Below, in pieces: positions 1 through 8,413 of a DNA stretch of 38,973 nucleotides. The notes under the pieces are model-generated. The model ran no database searches. It worked only from the letters and a program-made list of their open reading frames with translations, and was not told the origin of the DNA. Made by a program: the position numbers and the translations under genes. Origin of the DNA: Chlamydiota bacterium (GTDB lineage Bacteria; Chlamydiota; Chlamydiia; Chlamydiales; Rhabdochlamydiaceae); assembly GCA_013287985.1 (NCBI GenBank), contig JABDCT010000010.1, positions 1-38,973 of the forward strand, given 5' to 3'. Numbering within the stretch: the first letter of the stretch is position 1; the number at the start of each line of letters is the position of its first letter.

Positions 1-1300
1 CGCTCTCGTTGCTCTTGATCTCGCCGCAGCCGCTGCAGTAAGGGCAGCCGATGTTGAGGGTCTGCAGAAGCGATTCGCGGTTACGCTGGCGCGTCATTTC
101 GACGAGACCAAATTCGCTCATCCCGAGAATCGTGCATTTTGCAGAATCCTCTTTCATCGCCTCTTTCAAGCGGTCGAGGACGCGGCGCTGATTCTTGCGC
201 GAGCGCATATCGATAAAGTCGCAAATGACCAGACCCCCGATGTTGCGCAGGCGCAGCTGGCGGGCGATCTCTTCAGCGGCTTCCATGTTGATGCGCACGA
301 GCGTCTCTTCGACGTCGCTGCCATCGCTCTGCTGCGTACTTCTGCCCGAGTTGACGTCGACGGTCGTCATCGCTTCTGTCTGGTCGAAGAAGAGGTAGCC
401 GCCAGAGGGCAGCCAGACTTTGCGGCGCAGAGCGCGGTCGATTTCACGCTCGACATTGAAGCGCTCGAACATAGGCACTTTGTCGCGGTAGAGCTCGATT
501 TTGAGGGGATGTTCATGGGCGTATTTCTGATAGATCTTTTTGAGCATCAGATAGGTCGTGTAATCATCGACGAGGATGCGCTCGAAGCGCTTATCGACAG
601 CCGTTGTGACGGCGCGTTTGATTAGGTCAGACTCCTCGTAGAGGCAGGTGGGTCCCGATGCCTTGTCGAAGGCTTCGACAATGCCCTGCCAAGTTTTGAT
701 CAGATCATTGGCTTCATCGATCAGCTGTTCAGCTGTTGCATTGACGCTCGAGGTGCGGCAGATGAGACCCATATCGGCAGGCATCTCAAAAGAGCGGATG
801 AGCTTTTTGAGGCGCTCGCGTGCAGGGCCCTCTTCGATTTTGCGCGATACGCCGCGGTGAGGAGCGTTCGGCAAGAGAACCAGGTAGCGTCCGGCGATCG
901 AGACATTAGAAGTGAGGCGTGCGCCTTTGGTCCCGATGGGTTCTTTGACAACCTGTACCAGGACGGGCTGGTCGATCTTCATCACCTTCGTGATATCGAG
1001 ATCTTCCGATTTCTTGGACTTACGGCTCTCTTCAAAGTCGAAGTCCATATCGAACATCTCTTGGAACTTCTGCGTATTCTCGAGGATGTCGGAGATGTGG
1101 ATAAATCCATTTTCCCCCTCATTGATGTCGATAAAGGCGGATTGGATGTTGTTTAGGATGTTTTTCACCCTGCCGCGGTAGACGTTACCGGTCAGCTGGC
1201 GCGTATTTTTGCGCTCTACAATCAGGTCATGGAGCTGGCCATGCTTGAGAAGAGCGTAGCGAGTTTCTTTAGATTCGATGTTGAGTAGTATTTCTTGCAT
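1..1300 (-). CDS. rng: Ribonuclease E/G family endoribonuclease (3' end outside window)
   Basis: An RNase E/G (CafA-type) endoribonuclease that would cut single-stranded RNA during rRNA and mRNA maturation in the cytoplasm. Translation begins MQEILLNIESKETRYALL and runs into an S1-like RNA-binding domain (NVYRGRVKNILNNIQSAFID) with a charged insertion. The catalytic domain follows, with both metal-binding aspartate motifs visible (TTVDVNSG and LVICDFIDM), and then the zinc-link cysteines CPYCSGCG near base 30. The reading frame is open to base 1, so the C-terminus is missing. The ATG at 1298-1300 follows an AAGGAAA ribosome site and lies 16 bases after the plsX stop, so it is probably the last gene of the rpmF-plsX-rng unit. 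The S1 domain and zinc link make RNase G/E secure; which of the two names fits is less certain. Confidence 0.95.
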   Translation of the reverse strand, partial: MQEILLNIESKETRYALLKHGQLHDLIVERKNTRQLTGNVYRGRVKNILNNIQSAFIDINEGENGFIHISDILENTQKFQEMFDMDFDFEESRKSKKSEDLDITKVMKIDQPVLVQVVKEPIGTKGARLTSNVSIAGRYLVLLPNAPHRGVSRKIEEGPARERLKKLIRSFEMPADMGLICRTSSVNATAEQLIDEANDLIKTWQGIVEAFDKASGPTCLYEESDLIKRAVTTAVDKRFERILVDDYTTYLMLKKIYQKYAHEHPLKIELYRDKVPMFERFNVEREIDRALRRKVWLPSGGYLFFDQTEAMTTVDVNSGRSTQQSDGSDVEETLVRINMEAAEEIARQLRLRNIGGLVICDFIDMRSRKNQRRVLDRLKEAMKEDSAKCTILGMSEFGLVEMTRQRNRESLLQTLNIGCPYCSGCGEIKSNES

Positions 1301-1316
1301 GAGATTTTCCTTAGTT

Positions 1317-2321
1317 TCATTGGCCGCCTAACTCATGTTTGATCTTCTCAAGGAAAAAATGATTCACCAGACGGGCCGCTCCCTTAATGCTGTTGAGCAG
1401 AGCTTTTGGGCTTGAAGCGCCGTGGCATTTGACGATGATTCCGTCAACTCCGCACAAAATAGCTCCAGGATACTCAGCATAGTGAAGGCGATGGCGCAGA
1501 GATTGGATGGTGCTTTTGAACGGAGGAAGTGATTCGATTGGTGCGAGGTTGTCCATATGTTCTAAGATAAATGCGGCGATTCCTTCGGATGTCTTTAAAA
1601 AGACATTCCCTGTGAAACCGTCGGTAACGAGAACCTCGATATTTCCATGAAAAACATCACGCCCCTCAATATTTCCAGCAAAAACTGGCGAGTTCAAAGG
1701 AGCGGAGTGATTTAACCCTTGGAGCAGGTGATAGGCCTTGCGCAGTTCGGGCGTTCCCTTTTGCGCCTCTGCTCCAATATTGAGAAGGCCGACAGTAGGG
1801 GAAGCAATCCCCCTTGCCTTCTGGTAAGCGATGCCCATAAGGGCGAATTGATAGAGATTTTCTGGTTTGACGTGGATGTTGGCTCCCACGTCCAGTACAG
1901 CAACTGGTTCTTTTTTTGTAGGGATGAGGGCCATAAGAGCAGGCCGGTCGATCCCGGGTAGAAGCGGTAGGCAGATCGTAGCTCCAGCTAAGAGCGCTCC
2001 ACTATTGCCCGCTGTGACAAAGGCATCCAACTCAAAGGTGCGCAGCTTTTCCAGACCGACGAGAAGCGACGAATCTTTCTTGCGGCGCACAGCCACAAGG
2101 GGATCGTCTTCCATTGTGATCACATCGCTGACCTTCACGCATTTGATGGCGGGAGGGCAGGGAACTTCCACAAAGATCTCGTCCGTAGCAAAGACGGTCA
2201 GTTCAATCTCTTCCATGTCAGGAAGACCATGAATGAGCGCCTCTAAAAGCTGCTTGGGAGACGTATCACTGCCGAGGAGATCGACACCGATACGCGCTTT
2301 CCCGCTAGTCTTTGTTCGCAT
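1317..2321 (-). CDS. plsX: Phosphate acyltransferase PlsX
   Basis: PlsX makes acyl-phosphate from acyl-ACP, the first step of phosphatidic acid synthesis in bacteria that use the PlsX/PlsY route. The 334-residue product is the usual family length. Recognisable family segments are IGVDLLGSDTSPKQLLEA near the N-terminus, TAGNSGALLAGA, LDVGANIHVKPENL, LNIGAEAQKGTPELRKAY, NIEGRDVFHGNIEVLVTDGF and GNVFLKTSEG. The start lies inside the 3' end of rpmF (17-base overlap), the usual rpmF-plsX coupling that links ribosome and lipid synthesis genes. rng follows 16 bases downstream. Confidence 0.96.
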   Translation of the reverse strand: MRTKTSGKARIGVDLLGSDTSPKQLLEALIHGLPDMEEIELTVFATDEIFVEVPCPPAIKCVKVSDVITMEDDPLVAVRRKKDSSLLVGLEKLRTFELDAFVTAGNSGALLAGATICLPLLPGIDRPALMALIPTKKEPVAVLDVGANIHVKPENLYQFALMGIAYQKARGIASPTVGLLNIGAEAQKGTPELRKAYHLLQGLNHSAPLNSPVFAGNIEGRDVFHGNIEVLVTDGFTGNVFLKTSEGIAAFILEHMDNLAPIESLPPFKSTIQSLRHRLHYAEYPGAILCGVDGIIVKCHGASSPKALLNSIKGAARLVNHFFLEKIKHELGGQ

Positions 2322-2487
2322 TGATCACCGACTGCCCAGAGTAGAATCCACACTGAGGACAGATCCTATGGGGAAGGTGGGCTGTGTTGCAATTAGCACA
2401 CTTAGCGACGTGTTTGGGTTTTTTAGCGTGGTGAGCGCGTCTAGAATTCTTACGCGCGTTTGACGTTCTATTTCTTGGGACTGCCAT
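2305..2487 (-). CDS. rpmF: Ribosomal protein bL32
   Basis: Large-subunit ribosomal protein L32, 60 residues. It starts MAVPRNRTSNARKNSRRAHH, the typical basic N-terminus, and carries the zinc-ribbon cysteine pairs CANC and CPQC (about residues 30-46). So this is the zinc-binding (C+) form. The 3' end overlaps plsX by 17 bases. A long hairpin separates it from the DUF177 gene upstream (2557-2623), so the ratio of the two proteins could be set by RNA processing there. The A+T-rich stretch at 2500-2556 contains -10-like sequence (TATGAT), but I do not see a matching -35. Confidence 0.97.
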   Translation of the reverse strand: MAVPRNRTSNARKNSRRAHHAKKPKHVAKCANCNTAHLPHRICPQCGFYSGQSVINANKD

Positions 2488-2556
2488 AAATACACTCCAG
2501 TTTTTGTCCGAATGTCTATCATATCCGAACCAGTGATTTTTTTATAGGATTTAAGG

Positions 2557-2623
2557 AACAGGATAGTAGGATATTCAGGATGAAAATTCAAATTTTCCAT
2601 CCTGAACATCCTAATATCCTGTT
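2557..2623. repeat. Long imperfect inverted repeat between DUF177 gene and rpmF
   Basis: The arms 2557-2582 and 2598-2623 (26 bases each) are reverse complements with two mismatches. The A/T-rich interior (AAAAT...ATTTT) can extend the stem to a TCAA loop with one bulged base. The element nearly fills the 144-base gap between the DUF177 stop and the rpmF start. On the minus strand, in the direction of the flanking genes, it is not followed by a T-tract, so it does not look like a simple terminator. An RNA-processing or stability hairpin is a possible role; this is inference. Confidence 0.75.
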
Positions 2624-2631
2624 ATTTATCT

Positions 2632-3087
2632 TTATTCTAAGGATTGGAAGGGGAAGTTAGCTCCTTCATCCTTGGCGGGCTGCTTCAAAAATTTGCTGAC
2701 TGTCTTGCGATCTGGACAGTTACCCCCACATTCGGCAAAGGGCGGGATCTTGAGCAGAATTGCCGTGCGCACGTCGTCAGCAAAATCGTAGACGGGCTTG
2801 GCAAATTCTTCTAAGTCGATCTGCTGTTTAAAATCTTTAATCGCAATCGGCACCTGTGTGGGCTCATTGCAGATCGAACAGGGCATCGTGGCTTCTGCAA
2901 TAATCTTTAGGTTGAGGAGAAGATGGTTCTCTGCGAGATAGGCTTCGCCAGTCAGTTTCACGGGCTTATTGAACAAGACCTCATTATCTGCCAGCGTAAG
3001 AAAAGCGGGATCGACTTCGACCTCAATTTTTTCTTTGCGGCCTTCTTTTAAACGGTCGATGTAAATTTTAAATTGATCTTCTTTCAT
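2632..3087 (-). CDS. DUF177 (YceD-type) protein
   Basis: A 151-residue protein of the YceD/DUF177 family. In most bacteria the gene sits directly upstream of rpmF, as here, and the family is linked to 23S rRNA accumulation or ribosome assembly. The family's paired cysteines appear as CSIC at about residues 76-79, followed by the acidic segment EEFAKPVYDFADDVRTAILL and a second pair in ECGGNCPDR. The start codon overlaps the 3' end of lpxB by 20 bases, so it is probably translated in the same operon. The family assignment rests on position and the cysteine/acidic pattern; the biochemical role is not established by the sequence. Confidence 0.85.
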   Translation of the reverse strand: MKEDQFKIYIDRLKEGRKEKIEVEVDPAFLTLADNEVLFNKPVKLTGEAYLAENHLLLNLKIIAEATMPCSICNEPTQVPIAIKDFKQQIDLEEFAKPVYDFADDVRTAILLKIPPFAECGGNCPDRKTVSKFLKQPAKDEGANFPFQSLE

Positions 3088-4204
3088 TTAAAAGCCCTTC
3101 CAAAAAAGCTGGCAGGTCGCAATCAGCGCTCTGCCCGGCCAGGCTATTATACAGGGAGCGGCAGTTTTCTTTACACTCCTGAAATACCTGGGGGTAGAGC
3201 AGAAAGCGGCGAGTAGCTTCGAGGAGGCGCGCGTCGGTCAAATAAGGGCCGAAAAGCTCGGGGAAGACCTCTTTTTGCGCTACAATATTGACAATGCAGT
3301 AAAAAGGTAAATTGATACGTAGAATGGTGCGGGCGATGAATAGATCGACCGGCGAAATCCCATAGGTGACCACCGTGGGTACGCCATGCAAAGCCAGCTC
3401 TAAAGTGACGGTTCCCGATTTTGCGATCGCCATGTGGGCGGCGCGCATCAACGCATAGGTGTCCTTTGCTTCTACAAAGATGACGGGAAGGGTAGGCGGA
3501 ATATATTTCTTGATAAGAGGTAGAAGCTGGGAGGAAGTGACGGAAAGGGCAATGTGCAGATCCGGCCACTCGAGCATCAATTTCTCTGCACACTTTAGCT
3601 GCATGGAAAGGTTGCGATCGATCTCTTTGGCGCGGCTGCCGGGAAAGAGGGCGAGGATTCTACCTTGTGGGAGTGTTATGGGTGCCGGCTTCTCCTCGGC
3701 GATGCGTTGGACAAGAGGATGGCCGACAAAAAGGCATTTGAGCTTTTCAGGATTAAAGAACTGCTTCTCGAAAGGAAAGATCACAAACAGGTAGTCGAGG
3801 ATTTTTTCCATCTTGGGGATGCGCTTTTTGCCCCATGCCCAGACGGAGGGGCAGATGTAGTGGCAGATCTGGCCCTTAAATCCCTTTTTGCGCAGCGATT
3901 TCTCCATAGCGAGATTAAAGCCGGGGTAGTCGATGAACAGGCAAACCTTTGGATTACGCTTTAAAATCTCGCGGCGCAGTGTATAAAATTGTTTGATCAG
4001 GCGTGGCAGAGCAAAAAAGACATCGACAAAGCCCATCACTTGGAAGCGCTCCATTTCCATCACCACGTCGAGGCCGACTGCGCGCATTTTAGGGCCGCCT
4101 ACGCCCCAGACTTTTAGAGACGGATTGCGCGCGTAGAGACCTTTAAGTAGTCTCTCGCCGTGCAAATCAGCGCTTTTCTCTCCCACAAAGACGAACAGAC
4201 TCAT
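3068..4204 (-). CDS. lpxB: Lipid-A-disaccharide synthase
   Basis: LpxB joins UDP-2,3-diacylglucosamine and lipid X to form the lipid A disaccharide at the inner membrane. The product begins MSLFVFVGEKSADLHGERL, the family's Gly-Glu-x-Ser-x-Asp motif, and continues with VWGVGGPKMRAVGLDVV, VMGFVDVFFALP, CLFIDYPGFNLAM, ICPSVWAWGKKRIPKM, FVGHPLVQ, LFPGSRAKEID and AIAKSGTVTLELAL. I chose the ATG at 4202-4204 because it overlaps the stop of the upstream hydrolase as ATGA; an in-frame start 15 bases upstream is possible. At 378 residues it is close to other LpxB proteins. lpxB beside pcnB is also the arrangement in Chlamydia (CT411-CT410). Confidence 0.97.
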   Translation of the reverse strand: MSLFVFVGEKSADLHGERLLKGLYARNPSLKVWGVGGPKMRAVGLDVVMEMERFQVMGFVDVFFALPRLIKQFYTLRREILKRNPKVCLFIDYPGFNLAMEKSLRKKGFKGQICHYICPSVWAWGKKRIPKMEKILDYLFVIFPFEKQFFNPEKLKCLFVGHPLVQRIAEEKPAPITLPQGRILALFPGSRAKEIDRNLSMQLKCAEKLMLEWPDLHIALSVTSSQLLPLIKKYIPPTLPVIFVEAKDTYALMRAAHMAIAKSGTVTLELALHGVPTVVTYGISPVDLFIARTILRINLPFYCIVNIVAQKEVFPELFGPYLTDARLLEATRRFLLYPQVFQECKENCRSLYNSLAGQSADCDLPAFLEGLLNERRSI

Positions 4205-4899
4205 CGGTGCGCCACCCATTCCGCGCCTGCTTCAAACGTGTGCTTAGAGGTCCCATGGCCCATGTGGCCAATCGAAGGAGAAACGATCATCTCTATTGGG
4301 GGTGAACGCATGCCTCGCTTAAATGCCTCCTCAGCAAGCTGATTCACCAGGTCGAAGCAGTGGGAAGTGCCTACGCGCGTATCGCGATTGCCGATATAAA
4401 AGCGGATCGGAATTGAACATAACTGCTCCACGCAATGGCTTAGATCGAACTGTGGTGCGTAGGAAAGCTTGGTGAGCGGGGCAAAAGCGACGATTCTCTT
4501 CACAGGCACGCGCGTCGCAATATGTCCTGCGATCATGCCGCCGCGCGAAAGTCCCATGAGCGAAAGTTCTGTGAAAACTCCCTCCTCACGCATGGCAAGA
4601 ATGGCTGCTGCTGTCTGGTCCAAAAAAGGGGTGAGCGGGTCGCGGCCCTCGGCAAAATCCTCTGCCCAGCGATCCATGGCATCCACCGACTTCAATCCGG
4701 GGCCATGCGCAGGCAAATTAATCGAGAAGATGCGCAAAGGAAGCTTCTGCAGGTGGACGACAGGTTGATTGTAGGGATCGACAGTGAGGCTTTCTTCTAC
4801 GGATAGGGCAAAATAAAAAAGGGCGGGAAGGGGGCCTTCATGTAAGGGAGGACCCACGAATGCGACTTCAACACCTGCAAATTTATGTCTATGGACCAC
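4201..4899 (-). CDS. Alpha/beta hydrolase fold protein
   Basis: A 232-residue alpha/beta hydrolase. The nucleophile elbow is GLSRGG with Ser118, the likely acid is Asp173 in GNRDTRVG, and the likely base is His212 in SIGHMGHG, all in the expected order and spacing. An oxyanion-side segment may lie around INLPAHGPG. No signal peptide is visible, so it probably acts in the cytoplasm. It overlaps pcnB by 11 bases upstream and lpxB by an ATGA downstream, so it is translated between the two. The substrate cannot be told from sequence; a small ester or thioester is the broad expectation. Confidence 0.85.
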   Translation of the reverse strand: MVHRHKFAGVEVAFVGPPLHEGPLPALFYFALSVEESLTVDPYNQPVVHLQKLPLRIFSINLPAHGPGLKSVDAMDRWAEDFAEGRDPLTPFLDQTAAAILAMREEGVFTELSLMGLSRGGMIAGHIATRVPVKRIVAFAPLTKLSYAPQFDLSHCVEQLCSIPIRFYIGNRDTRVGTSHCFDLVNQLAEEAFKRGMRSPPIEMIVSPSIGHMGHGTSKHTFEAGAEWVAHR

Positions 4900-6151
4900 T
4901 TCTTCTTCTGCGTCTGCGTCTTTTGCGGGCGGGAGCAGCTTGCTGCTCTCCCTCGGGAGCAGTTTGGCCGGCGCGCCATTCTTCTAAAACGACTTGTAGC
5001 CCGGGTTCGATACAGCTGCGCAGCCCCAAAAAGTCGAGAGCGAGATGGAAATCGGGATCCTTGGGGACGCGGCGTCTCGTGCCCTTTCTCTTTTCGATAG
5101 GGGTGAGGCGGTATTGGGAAGTCAAAATATTGCTTACGCTGACGCGGAATCTACGGGGCAGCTGGAAGAAGCCGTGGAAAAATTCGTCGAGCAGGTGGAG
5201 CGCCTCCACATGGATCTGCCCGAGGTGAGGGATCGTGCCGCGCGCGATGAAGCGCTCATTGATGCGCTGCTCGAAGAGCGGGTAGATCAAACAGGTGAGG
5301 AGAGTCGCGCGGTCGTGGCGGGGAGCGGAGGGGTCGTGGATCTGACTATCGACCTCTTGCAAATAAGAGTAGATATCGCTTCCCGAACTCTTTTCAATGA
5401 ATTGAGCCAAAAGCGGAAGGAGATGCCCCAGCAAACCATGGTCGGCCATCAGTTGAATAAATGGTTGTGCGGCTCCCGACTCGAGCATGCGCAGGAGCTC
5501 TTCGAGCACGCGCGCCGGAGCGCTTTTGACGATCTCGGAGCGGCATTCAAGCAGTGCGATATGCGCATCGGGATCGATGTCAAACCCGAAGCGCGCGCGG
5601 AACTTGAGCAGGCGGATCATGCGCACAGGGTCTTGTTTGAAGCGCACAAAGGGCTGGCCGATGGTGCGCAGGCTCTTTTTCTTAATATCTTCAAAGCCGC
5701 CGACATAGTCGATAATGGTTTGATTCGCGGAATCGTAAAAGAGTCCATTGATCGTGAAGTCGCGTCTTAAAGCATCCTCTTCAGGATAGCCCCACTGATT
5801 GTCGCGGAGGATGAGCTCTTCATTTTCGATATTGCCGGAGCGGAAGGTAGAGACTTCGAGGACTTTTTGGCCAAAACGCACGTGAGCCAACCGAAAGCGG
5901 CGGCCGACAAGAATAGAATTGCGGAATACAGCCTTGATCTCCTCGGGTTTGGCAGAAGTAGAGATATCAAAATCTTTGGGTTTTTTATCGAGGAGCAGGT
6001 CGCGGACGCTGCCTCCGACCAAATAGGCGACGTACCCCGCTTGGCGGAGTTTTTCCATCACATATAGGGCGTGATTGTCGATCCGTTCGAGCGCAAGACC
6101 ATGTTCGCTCGGTGTATATATTCTTTCTTCCACTAAATCAATATGCTGCAA
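4889..6151 (-). CDS. pcnB: Poly(A) polymerase / CCA-adding family nucleotidyltransferase
   Basis: Class II nucleotidyltransferase of the poly(A) polymerase I type, which adds 3' poly(A) tails that direct RNA decay. The 420-residue product has LVGGSVRDLLLDKKPKDFDI, with the family GGxVRD and the metal-binding DFD, then RRFRLAHVRFG, RRDFTINGLFYD, the IDYVGGFEDI segment and RLLKFRARFGFDI (ATP recognition). The C-terminus ends in a run of arginines and lysines (RKRRRRRRRSGP), as in PcnB-type enzymes, which favours poly(A) polymerase over a CCA-adding enzyme. It overlaps the downstream hydrolase gene. It starts 81 bases from the divergent gene at 6233, so a two-way promoter region lies at 6152-6232, although I could not fix clear boxes there. 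Confidence 0.92.
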   Translation of the reverse strand: MQHIDLVEERIYTPSEHGLALERIDNHALYVMEKLRQAGYVAYLVGGSVRDLLLDKKPKDFDISTSAKPEEIKAVFRNSILVGRRFRLAHVRFGQKVLEVSTFRSGNIENEELILRDNQWGYPEEDALRRDFTINGLFYDSANQTIIDYVGGFEDIKKKSLRTIGQPFVRFKQDPVRMIRLLKFRARFGFDIDPDAHIALLECRSEIVKSAPARVLEELLRMLESGAAQPFIQLMADHGLLGHLLPLLAQFIEKSSGSDIYSYLQEVDSQIHDPSAPRHDRATLLTCLIYPLFEQRINERFIARGTIPHLGQIHVEALHLLDEFFHGFFQLPRRFRVSVSNILTSQYRLTPIEKRKGTRRRVPKDPDFHLALDFLGLRSCIEPGLQVVLEEWRAGQTAPEGEQQAAPARKRRRRRRRSGP

Positions 6152-6232
6152 AGGACTTAAGGATATGATTGTAGAATAAAAAAGTCAAATTGTACTAGAA
6201 TGTCACCCGATTTCAAAAAAAAGGAAGAATAT

Positions 6233-6637
6233 ATGAGCGTATCAAGGGTGATGGGGCCTGTATATGTACCGGATCATGTCGATTCTAATCCTATTAATGC
6301 ATCCGTGCAGCTACCAAGAGCACTACCGCCTCCTATTCAGAATGGGGCTTATGTCCTATGTGGCAATCTCTACATACAGAATGCGGAGGGGGATTACGAA
6401 GAACTAGAACCCCCGTATTTTGAAATCATGGAAGAATATCCTAATCTCTATGCTGGCGAGACTCGGGGTTTCGTCTTTGAGTTCGATGCACGCATGCATC
6501 AGAAGGATGTCTTCGTTGGGATTCTTTTAACAAACGTAGATGGTGAAGAAAATGGCAGGATAATCGCTGAGTGCTATGTCCCAGCGGAACAGTTTATGTC
6601 AGACGAGACCTTTTTTTCTCTTCAGGCGATCCCATGA
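6233..6637 (+). CDS. Unknown small protein, family member A
   Basis: A 134-residue protein of no family I recognise. I chose the ATG at 6233 because it follows AAGGAAG at good spacing; it also gives exactly the length of the paralogue at 7837. There is no signal peptide or membrane segment. It appears to be a beta-rich soluble domain, with the pattern ALPPP..., a middle FEFDARMHQKDVFVGILL, and a C-terminal CYVPAEQFMSDETFF. The same pattern (DVYLGMILRF, CFVSMDKLF) recurs in the 7837 gene, so the two are distant relatives. Its stop overlaps the start of the permease gene as ATGA, which implies translational coupling with transport. Confidence 0.75.
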   Translation: MSVSRVMGPVYVPDHVDSNPINASVQLPRALPPPIQNGAYVLCGNLYIQNAEGDYEELEPPYFEIMEEYPNLYAGETRGFVFEFDARMHQKDVFVGILLTNVDGEENGRIIAECYVPAEQFMSDETFFSLQAIP

Positions 6638-7815
6638 AACCAAAAATTTGGAGTGCAGCCCTGCTCGTTGCAGGGACGGCGATCGGTGCGGGAATGCTCG
6701 CGCTTCCCGTCGTGACTGCAGAGGGCGGTTTCTGGCCTGCATGTTTCATTTATCTCCTATCCTGGCTGTTTGCAGCGGCTACAGGACTTCTCCTTCTAGA
6801 GGCATGCCTCTGGCTGCCTAAAGATGCGAATATTATTTCACTCGCTTCCCACCTTCTCGGGCTAAAAGGAAAAATCGCCAGCTGGGCGCTCTATCTCTTT
6901 CTTTTCTACTGCTTGATGGTCGCCTATGCAGTGGGTGGCGGTGGCTTTATTACCTCTCTGACAAAGGATGCGATTTCGGCTCCGATCGGGATTCTGCTCT
7001 TCGTGCTTATTTTTTCCCCATTTGTCTATGCAGGGACGCGAGCTGTCGATCGCTTGAATTTTATTCTTATGACGGGCCTTGTCGTCTCCTTCGTCATCTT
7101 CGTGCTCATCAGCTCGGGGCATGTGGAGCTCTCGCGCTTCCCTCGGACACACTGGAGTGCGGCCCTTTTTGCCCTTCCGGTCATTTTCACCTCATTTAGC
7201 TATCAGGGAACTGTTCCTAGCCTCGTTTCCTACTTCCAACAAAAGGCACAACCCTTGCGCAAAGTCATCATCATAGGGAGTCTCATTCCTCTTTTTGTTT
7301 ATGTGATCTGGGAACTGCTCATTCTCGGGATCGTCCCGCTCGAAGGAGCTGGAGGCTTACTTGAAGCAAAAGTCCAAGGCGATAGTGCAGTCATGCCCCT
7401 TAAAGGAGTTATTGGATCTCCTTACATCTATGCTCTTGGACAGGCCTTCGCCTTTTTCGCCCTCACCACTTCCTTCTTGGGCGTGGCGCTTGGCCTGATG
7501 GATTTTCTTGCAGACGGTCTGAAATTGCGCAAAGAAGGCAAAAACAGAGCTGTGCTCTATGCCTGCGTCTTTCTTCCTCCCGCGATCATTGCCATGCTCA
7601 AGCCCACCATTTTTTTACGCGCTCTAGGATATGCGGGTGGTATTGGCTGCGCTCTTTTGCTCGGCCTCATTCCTGTCCTTATGGTCTGGTCGGGCCGCTA
7701 CCGCAAGAAGCTCGCCTTCCAGCCTCAACTCCCTGGAGGGAAAGCGTCTTTGCTTCTTCTTGTCCTATTCATTGCCATTGAACTCGTCTACGAATTTATG
7801 AACGAAATACACTAG
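6634..7815 (+). CDS. tyrP: Aromatic amino acid permease (HAAAP family, TyrP/Mtr-like)
   Basis: A proton-coupled aromatic amino acid importer of the inner membrane (tyrosine or tryptophan). The first segment, VAGTAIGAGMLALPVVTAEGG, is the hallmark of the family, and about eleven hydrophobic segments follow in the 393 residues. The ATG at 6634 overlaps the upstream stop. Chlamydiae depend on host amino acids and Chlamydia carries tyrP genes, so uptake from the host is the expected job. Substrate choice between Tyr and Trp cannot be settled from the sequence. An RBS-led gene (7837) follows 21 bases later, probably on the same transcript. Confidence 0.93.
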   Translation: MKPKIWSAALLVAGTAIGAGMLALPVVTAEGGFWPACFIYLLSWLFAAATGLLLLEACLWLPKDANIISLASHLLGLKGKIASWALYLFLFYCLMVAYAVGGGGFITSLTKDAISAPIGILLFVLIFSPFVYAGTRAVDRLNFILMTGLVVSFVIFVLISSGHVELSRFPRTHWSAALFALPVIFTSFSYQGTVPSLVSYFQQKAQPLRKVIIIGSLIPLFVYVIWELLILGIVPLEGAGGLLEAKVQGDSAVMPLKGVIGSPYIYALGQAFAFFALTTSFLGVALGLMDFLADGLKLRKEGKNRAVLYACVFLPPAIIAMLKPTIFLRALGYAGGIGCALLLGLIPVLMVWSGRYRKKLAFQPQLPGGKASLLLLVLFIAIELVYEFMNEIH

Positions 7816-7836
7816 AACCGATTAAAGGAGATTATT

Positions 7837-8241
7837 ATGTCAACACTACCCGTTTCATCACCCACAGCAGCTCATGCATTTACTCAGCTTCCTGCATCTG
7901 TAACATTTAAAATAGCCCTGCCTCCTGATTATGCACTGCCAGGGCATACCTCTGGATATAGTGTAGAAGTAGGTCTTTTTGACAAAGATTCGTATGGGGA
8001 TTTTGATAATTTGCTCAACTGTCAGTTTGGGACAACTGAAGATATTGAGTCTTCGCAAGACTACCTATCTTTTGATCTGCCCACAGTTCCCCAGATGCAG
8101 CGGAATGATGTTTATCTTGGGATGATTTTAAGGTTTGCACCTAAGGATCTAAAGCAGACGGCCGAACTCGCAACCTGCTTTGTATCTATGGATAAACTCT
8201 TCACTGCAAATCCCTGTTTTACACTTGAAAAAGGACAATAA
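7837..8241 (+). CDS. Unknown small protein, family member B
   Basis: A 134-residue soluble protein, start supported by AAAGGAG ten bases upstream. It shares the start MS..PVSS, the segment IALPPDYALP and the C-terminal plan DVYLGMILRF...CFVSMDKLFTANPCF with the proteins at 6233 and 8243. The N-terminal 50 residues are clearly related to the 8243 product (IALPADYAVH, EIALFERDAEGNF). No known motif, signal peptide or membrane segment is seen. It lies between two amino acid permeases and ends two bases before the next paralogue, so A, B and C probably form one transcription unit with tyrP. Confidence 0.78.
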   Translation: MSTLPVSSPTAAHAFTQLPASVTFKIALPPDYALPGHTSGYSVEVGLFDKDSYGDFDNLLNCQFGTTEDIESSQDYLSFDLPTVPQMQRNDVYLGMILRFAPKDLKQTAELATCFVSMDKLFTANPCFTLEKGQ

Positions 8242-8242
8242 A

Positions 8243-8413
8243 ATGTCAATACCGGTTACATCATCATCCGCAGTTCATGTGCACAACGCACTTCCTCCTT
8301 TCGTCAATATTGAAATAGCACTGCCTGCGGATTATGCTGTGCATGAGGAAATGGAGTATTTCCTCGAGATCGCTCTTTTCGAGAGAGATGCAGAGGGGAA
8401 TTTTGTCCTTTAA
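8243..8413 (+). CDS. Truncated third member (C) of the unknown small-protein family
   Basis: A 56-residue product that starts two bases after the stop of member B. It matches only the N-terminal half of B (MSIPVTSS..., IALPADYAV, LEIALFERDAEGNF) and then stops. The DNA after the stop is a hairpin and does not resemble the missing C-terminal half in any frame I could read, so this looks like a 3'-truncated copy and not a frameshift. It may be a non-functional relic or a short N-terminal domain protein. Confidence 0.6.
   Translation: MSIPVTSSSAVHVHNALPPFVNIEIALPADYAVHEEMEYFLEIALFERDAEGNFVL

Noticed and set aside
2325-2609. 94-aa minus-strand frame over rpmF and its leader
   Set aside because: It overlaps L32 in another frame and runs through the hairpin region; L32 explains the coding signal.
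5045-5770. 241-aa open frame on the plus strand
   Set aside because: It lies wholly antisense to pcnB, which has clear family motifs in the other strand, and its sequence has no recognisable features.
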